Source: Jimgerdemannia flammicorona (Eukaryota; Mucoromycota; Endogonomycetes; Endogonales; Endogonaceae). From it: a stretch of DNA of 13,885 nucleotides. Shown one piece after another: positions 10,404-13,885 of the stretch. Under the pieces are notes generated by a model. That model saw only the letters and a list, made by a program, of their open reading frames with translations, ran no database searches and had not been told where the DNA came from. The stretch lies in the NCBI GenBank assembly GCA_003990745.1, contig RBNI01004527.1, positions 1-13,885 of the forward strand, in the 5' to 3' direction. Position 1 is the first letter of the stretch, and every line of letters begins with the position of its first letter. Both the position numbers and the translations under genes were made by a program.

Positions 10404-12428
10404 CTACTACTCCATGCTCATCTCCTCCTGTGCCATGTCCAGATTGTATTCCACAGCCACCTCCTCCTCTTCTGCCCTCTGAGCCTCCAATCCAGCCAGC
10501 AGTTCATTTATCTCTCCATCTGCCTTCTCCTTGAACTCCTCTCAGTATTTTAGACATGCCTCCTGCCAGAGCTACAATCCATGACACTTGTTCCAGCAGT
10601 ATTCAGCCCTCTCTCCAGCAATGACTGCCATCTCTGCCTCCCTCTCCTTATCCACCTCATACCCTTCCTCCTCCAGGTATACTGCAAGAATTTCCACCTT
10701 CAATGCCTTCGTTACTCCATCCCCCTGCAGTATTCTTACCTAATGCTCATCACTCATCACTTGTAGGTCCATCTCCCCCAACTCTTCCGCCACCAGGTTA
10801 TTTATCATCTGGCACATCCAAAGTAAGTTCTCCACCTCCTTCTCCCCTGGAGTCACCGGCCTCCCTCCATCCAACATTGTGGTGTCAGCTCTAGTGCTTG
10901 TAGACTCATCCCATACCTCCAGGACATCCACCAGTTCCTCCTCTCCAGCCACCACCACCTGTCCCCCATATGCCACCTCCAGAACTCCAAATTGCACCCT
11001 CTGGGCCCCATGCATTGGTACATCCTCTACCACCCTGTTTCAGGAAGCTGGGTCATGCCTGATAAGAGGGGTTAGGGTAGGGGAGCCCTCCCAGTCCTCC
11101 TCCCAAACCTCCAGCATACCATCAGCATATGGGTCATTACTAGACTTCTCCTTATCCTCCCCTGCCTCCTTCTTGTCCTTTCCCTCTTCCTTACTGGCCC
11201 AGACACTCACTTCGGCTCCCCCTGTACCCTTCACCCTGCTTGCATCCCCCAGTAGTCTGTTATCCAGCTTGGCCAGCAGCTCTTTCTGTCTCTTACGCCT
11301 CTGAGCCCTTTCCCACTACTTCTTGGTCACTCGAATCTGCTTTCCATCCACTACCTCCAAGTGCCTCGACTCCACAAAAGCCTCCCAAGCCTTTGCTCAC
11401 CTATCCACAGTACCACCCAACTCTTCCAGCACTTCCAATAAATCCTCCTCTTCCTCCTCACTTCCCTTCACCCTTGTCACCTTATACAAGATCACTCTCC
11501 AGACCATTGCCAAAGGCCAGTCTCTCACCTTCCCAGTAGCTTCCTTCCCAGCCAGCTGAATCCTCACATCCATGTCACCAGTCCTGAGTGAGATCTCTTC
11601 CCAGACCCTGAATTCAATATCTATCACCTCTCCATATTCTGCCATGAAATCCTCAACTCTCTTTCTCATCTCTATTATCATCACCATCAGCACTCCTTTC
11701 ACCAGCAGTTGGACCACCCTGGAATCCCACTTCAGGCAGTGTACCATTGGAACACACACCTCCCCAACCACTAATTCAGCCTTCAGCACCTTCTCCAGCA
11801 GTGCCGCCTCCTCAAAACCCACCTCCACTCCCTCCAGTCCCTTCAAAAACTTCACAGATGCAGCTCCTGCCACCTGCTTAGCGATGAGCCCCAGCACCAT
11901 TTTTGCTATCACTACTAAGCCCTGGAAGTACAGTGTAACTGCGAATACTGAGATCGATTTTTTGAGCAACAGGGCCACTGCCAGGCCTGTTACACCATCT
12001 GCCAAGTCCCCTTGTCTTCTAAGCCTCAGCCACTCAGCCTTGCCATCAGCCATCATATCTGGATTTTTTTCCAGATTGACAGTCCTATTGCCATCAGCAG
12101 TCACACTCCCCCCAGCCACTACTCCTCTAGCTCCACTGCCCCCCCTTTCAAGGGCTGCTCCCCCCTGCACTATTATCTTCTTAGTCTCCTTGCCCTTCCT
12201 CAGCCAGCCCTCCAGCCCTGATGCCTGCCATCTCTCCTTCACCATCTCTGCAAAGCTCACCCTCTCAGATCCTGAGCCTCTGCCACCACCTCCACCCCTT
12301 TCATGTCCACCTGCCAGCAGCCCCCTCATACCCCCCCCCAGGCCTGAGCCCCTCCCCACCTGCTGCCAGTTGAAAGTGCTTGGGCCACCCTGCCCAGTAC
12401 ATACCTCAGGTTGCCTGTCAGTCGCCAT
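10404..12428 (-). pseudogene. LINE copy B ORF1, unrecognised protein, multiple stops
   Basis: It has the same length (675 codons) as ORF1 of copy A and no net indel. The first 343 codons (12428-11397) are unbroken and give the best view of the protein: an N-terminus rich in Gly and Arg (25-56), a conserved VSFAEMV motif (57-63), a hydrophobic region at 146-192 with few charged residues (including VTLYFQGLVVIAKMVLGLIA), and an acidic run EEEEEDLLEVLEEL near 324. The later half is Glu-rich and ends in a probable coiled coil. Cysteines are few and not arranged as CCHC knuckles. Seven internal stops follow, including CAG to TAG at the penultimate codon, which makes a tandem stop (10409-10404). 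RNA binding or RNP assembly is inferred from position alone; a membrane association of the hydrophobic region is possible but unproved. Confidence 0.85.
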
Positions 12429-12507
12429 GTTGTTAGTCTCTTTTCTTCAAAAATGATGTTGTAAGTGCCTTCCAAAGGTTGTGTAATCCAAATGGTACTG
12501 GAAAGAG
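12429..12507 (-). other. LINE copy B 5' UTR
   Basis: Aligns with 5810-5887 of copy A: AAAAGAGACTAACAAC directly before the ATG, then the TTACACAACC block and CTTTCCAGTACC at the outer end. It is short, with no recognised promoter motif and no upstream ATG of note. Confidence 0.65.
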
Positions 12508-12513
12508 ATTATT

Positions 12514-12528
12514 GCTAATATAGAATAC
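12514..12528. repeat. Target-site duplication of LINE B, 5'-side copy
   Basis: GCTAATATAGAATAC is the partner of 6629-6643. The two mismatches are both TA here for TG there (CpA to TpA on the minus strand). Confidence 0.88.
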
Positions 12529-12600
12529 TAGGTATACTCAATATTGTAAGGGAGTTATAACTTATAGCTGACTTTGCTACTAGTACAAAGTTTTTTAGAT
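12529..12600 (-). pseudogene. Ty3 relic integrase C-terminal segment, upstream of the LINE B insertion
   Basis: The minus strand reads SKVSYKL-stop-LP, matching the G-KVSYKLELP step of the GPY/F module in Ty3 integrases. After a 1-nt frame change it reads stop-V-Y-L, aligning with R-I-H-P just before VFHIS at 6643. CGA to TGA, CAC to TAC and CCA to CTA would explain the changes. The segment is contiguous with the LINE B target site. Confidence 0.72.
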
Positions 12601-12615
12601 AGTTACTGAGCTATC

Positions 12616-12936
12616 AATGAGAATCTAGTGGTAACTATTTTACAAGTCCAATAGAGAAAAGGTCTTGATCTTGAAGATTTGGTATAATAACTCATCAATC
12701 CTAGATAAGATATACTAGTTCTTGTTAGTAATCTTATTAAGAGCTCTATAGTCAATATATATTTGCAATGAGCTATTCTTTTTCTTGATAAATACAATAA
12801 GGGCTCCAAATGAAGAGTAGCTAGATTTGATATATTCTTAGACAAAGAGTTTGGTCAACTCATCTTTAAGGATCTTGAGTTCAGATTGGGCCAGCTAATA
12901 AATACTCTTGTATAGAGGTTTAGATCCTGGAATAAG
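12616..12936 (-). pseudogene. Ty3/gypsy reverse transcriptase, N-terminal part only
   Basis: From 12936 the minus strand reads LIPGSKPLYKSIY, then LAQSELKILKDELTKLF, SSFGALIVFIKKKNSSL, IDYRALNKITNKN, SRIDELLYQI and FSLLDL-stop-NSYH-stop-I. These match in order the Ty3 RT blocks up to motif A (the SKLDLRSGYHQI block, containing its first catalytic Asp). At least five stops fall at expected Trp, Gln, Lys/Glu or Arg codons. Similarity ends near 12616, before motif B and the YxDD motif, and within about 20 nt the sequence reads as integrase tail, so the rest of RT, RNase H and most of integrase are deleted. Confidence 0.88.
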
Positions 12937-13145
12937 ATTAATTCTATATTAGATTTGGCACTTGAGTAGTAGTTCTTTGGATTTCTGAAATATATCTTGA
13001 GATTTCTAAAATAGTTCTTTAGCTTCTAGTGAGATTGAGCTCCTTGGGGCTTTAGTGACTTCTTGTACAATATAGATAAAGTATGTGTTTCTCTTTTTAT
13101 GAGAGAGTCTCTTCATCTGAATTGCTGAAATAATTTTGATTCCTT

Positions 13146-13191
13146 GATAGTTGGTATCTTCTTGAGATGATAGTTAGTATCTTCTTAAGAT
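13146..13191. repeat. 23-bp tandem duplication in the Ty3 pol linker
   Basis: Two adjacent 23-bp units, 13146-13168 and 13169-13191, differ only at two sites, both TG in the first and TA in the second. The unit length is not a multiple of three, and the net frame difference between protease (13379) and RT (12936) equals this unit, so it is probably the frameshift in the linker. Confidence 0.85.
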
Positions 13192-13241
13192 GATAGAGTG
13201 ATCTTTCTGTATTCATGGATCAGATTAATCTCATTAGTTCT

Positions 13242-13502
13242 TCAGTTGATGCCTGGATTATACTGGGTCAACCAGGTCTTTCTTAGGATAATGTTTTATC
13301 CTGGAAGGTCTATGATGCTAAAGTCTAGCTTTTCTTAGTATTTGCCAATCTTGAGTAATAGGTCCTTACAAATCTTGGTCAAAGGTACAGTCTTATCATT
13401 ACTAAAGATGATACTTCTAATTTTAGTAGTTGGTTAGCTTCAGGCCCTAATCTTCTTAACTATCTTGGTGTTAATATAGTTTCTAGTACAGTAAGATATT
13501 GA
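13242..13502 (-). pseudogene. Ty3 relic aspartic protease
   Basis: In one frame the minus strand reads TRNYINTKIVKKI, then KICKDLLLKIGKY, LDFSIIDLPG-stop-NIIL and KTWLTQYNPGIN. This matches the retroviral-type protease of Ty3 elements from just after the active site (DSGATRNYI) to the WL-NP-IDW block. The Asp-Ser/Thr-Gly triad is not visible: SYC stands where it should be, and the frame of the upstream gag spacer changes at this point. A Gln to stop (CAA to TAA) and a terminal Trp to stop (TGG to TGA) are seen. Confidence 0.72.
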
Positions 13503-13743
13503 TATTCTGTCTGTGAACTTGGTCTGTAAACTTAATACAACTGTCCTCCTTCTTGATAGTGTTGAGCTCTTTATCCTTATTGTCCCAATTGCTGTCAGTC
13601 TCCTCAAAGTCAGTCTCTCTCCATCCTTCATAAGGAGGGTGGTCTGTTTTGGATTTCTCAGTCTACTGGACTTGGTATTTCTCAGATTGGATTTTGAAAA
13701 CTTTGAAGAAGTATATATGATATTCACTAATATATTCTATACA

Positions 13744-13785
13744 GTATATTTAGATAGAATGAGAGCATTATCTATATAGTATATA
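13744..13785 (-). pseudogene. Decayed gag zinc knuckle of the Ty3 relic
   Basis: The minus-strand codons give Tyr-x2-Tyr-x4-His-x4-Tyr, the exact spacing of a CCHC nucleocapsid knuckle, with each Cys position occupied by TAT or TAC, one TG-to-TA transition from TGT or TGC. The position fits, upstream of the protease and in frame with an acidic, Trp-containing spacer (PPYEGWRETDFEET, then SNWDNKDKEL). The knuckle reading is an inference from spacing. Confidence 0.5.
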
Positions 13786-13885
13786 ACTATCTGTAATTCT
13801 CTTATACCAGTTTTTATCATCTTCCTTCATAGTGGTAACCTTTTAACTAGAGGGTTTATTGGTTGATCCAAACTCTTTTTTTTTT
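13786..13885 (-). other. AT-rich upstream end of the relic, ending in a poly(T) run
   Basis: This should be gag sequence before the knuckle, but I recognise no domain in it. The last 10 bases (13876-13885) are all T. They may be an A-rich patch of gag on the minus strand, or the poly(A) tail of another minus-strand LINE starting beyond the window. Confidence 0.35.

Larger units (their letters stand above)
6644..12513 (-). mobile_element. LINE copy B, full-length non-LTR retrotransposon nested in a Ty3 relic
   Basis: This is a second copy of the same LINE family, in the same orientation as copy A. It has a 12-nt poly(A) tail (6644-6655), a 3' UTR, ORF2 (10373 to about 6783), a 30-nt gap, ORF1 (12428-10404) and an 85-nt 5' leader. 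Its limits are fixed by the 15-bp target-site duplication on both sides, and removing it rejoins the integrase tail of the Ty3 relic. Six bases (12508-12513) between the last base shared with copy A and the duplication are unexplained and may be untemplated or diverged 5' end. Base composition is like copy A (C-rich plus strand, few G) and unlike the AT-rich flanks, so the LINE is younger than its host element or was less heavily mutated. Confidence 0.94.
6371..13885 (-). mobile_element. Decayed Ty3/gypsy chromovirus, split by LINE B
   Basis: The two AT-rich blocks 12529-13885 and 6371-6643 form one degraded retrotransposon once LINE B (6644-12513) is removed. Domain order on the minus strand is gag zinc knuckle (about 13785), protease (about 13502-13242), linker, start of RT (12936-12616), integrase tail (12600-12529, continuing at 6643) and chromodomain (6547-6371). 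This order defines a chromovirus. The RT catalytic YxDD, RNase H and the integrase zinc-binding and DDE parts are missing by internal deletion. LTRs are not identified; the 5' LTR would lie past 13885. Stops are frequent and mostly explained by CAA, CAG, CGA or TGG codons changed by C-to-T or G-to-A transitions. Confidence 0.88.

Noticed and set aside
97..12428. Reassigned stop codons (TAG or TGA read as Trp or Gln) in the LINE ORFs
   Set aside because: The stops lie at different codons in the two copies and nearly each aligns with TGG, CAG or CGA in the other, which indicates mutation rather than recoding. All three stop types occur, and true ORF ends are also stops.
13513..13779. Plus-strand frame of 88 residues with hydrophobic character
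   Set aside because: It is antisense to the gag-protease part of the Ty3 relic, in AT-rich decayed sequence, with no recognisable motif.
1..13885. CRISPR array, defence island, biosynthetic cluster or other bacterial-type system
   Set aside because: There are no regularly spaced repeats and no prokaryotic genes. Everything recognisable is a eukaryotic retrotransposon.

Overview
No host gene is recognisable in this window. It is a stack of nested, decayed retrotransposons of eukaryotic type. A filamentous fungus (probably an ascomycete) is the best guess, because three independent internal duplicate or motif comparisons show C-to-T changes in CpA context, as expected of repeat-induced point mutation (RIP) or cytosine-methylation decay, and the older element is a chromodomain-bearing Ty3/gypsy element (chromovirus). 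The species cannot be read from the sequence.

Layout, with every element transcribed on the minus strand. (1) 3-5887: LINE copy A, a near full-length APE-type non-LTR retrotransposon with 5' UTR, ORF1 (675 codons), ORF2 (1219 codons), short 3' UTR, AATAAA and a long poly(A) tail. (2) 5888-6370: AT-rich spacer downstream of the Ty3 coding end, with a possible tRNA-like relic. (3) 6371-6643: integrase C-terminus and chromodomain of the Ty3 relic. (4) 6644-12513: LINE copy B, the same family and orientation as A, bounded by a 15-bp target-site duplication (6629-6643 and 12514-12528). (5) 12529-13885: the upstream part of the same Ty3 relic, with a gag zinc knuckle, protease, start of reverse transcriptase and then, after an internal deletion, the integrase tail that LINE B splits.

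Order of events, inferred: a chromovirus inserted, lost the stretch between its RT palm and integrase tail, and decayed to AT-rich sequence; LINE B then inserted into the codons for its integrase VFHIS motif; LINE A lies just downstream in the same AT-rich surroundings. The two LINE copies can be read collinearly, codon for codon, over almost all of both ORFs. Nearly all stops in one copy are sense codons in the other, so the parent can be inferred to have had two open ORFs: an unrecognised ORF1 protein with a hydrophobic core and no zinc knuckle, and an endonuclease-RT-zinc finger ORF2 with no RNase H, closest by motif to the L1/Tx1 group.

The most unusual material is the family itself (ORF1 of no recognised type, Asp in place of the usual endonuclease Glu) and the several internal clocks that record the mutation process. 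I found no evidence for a defence system, gene cluster or other host-function system.
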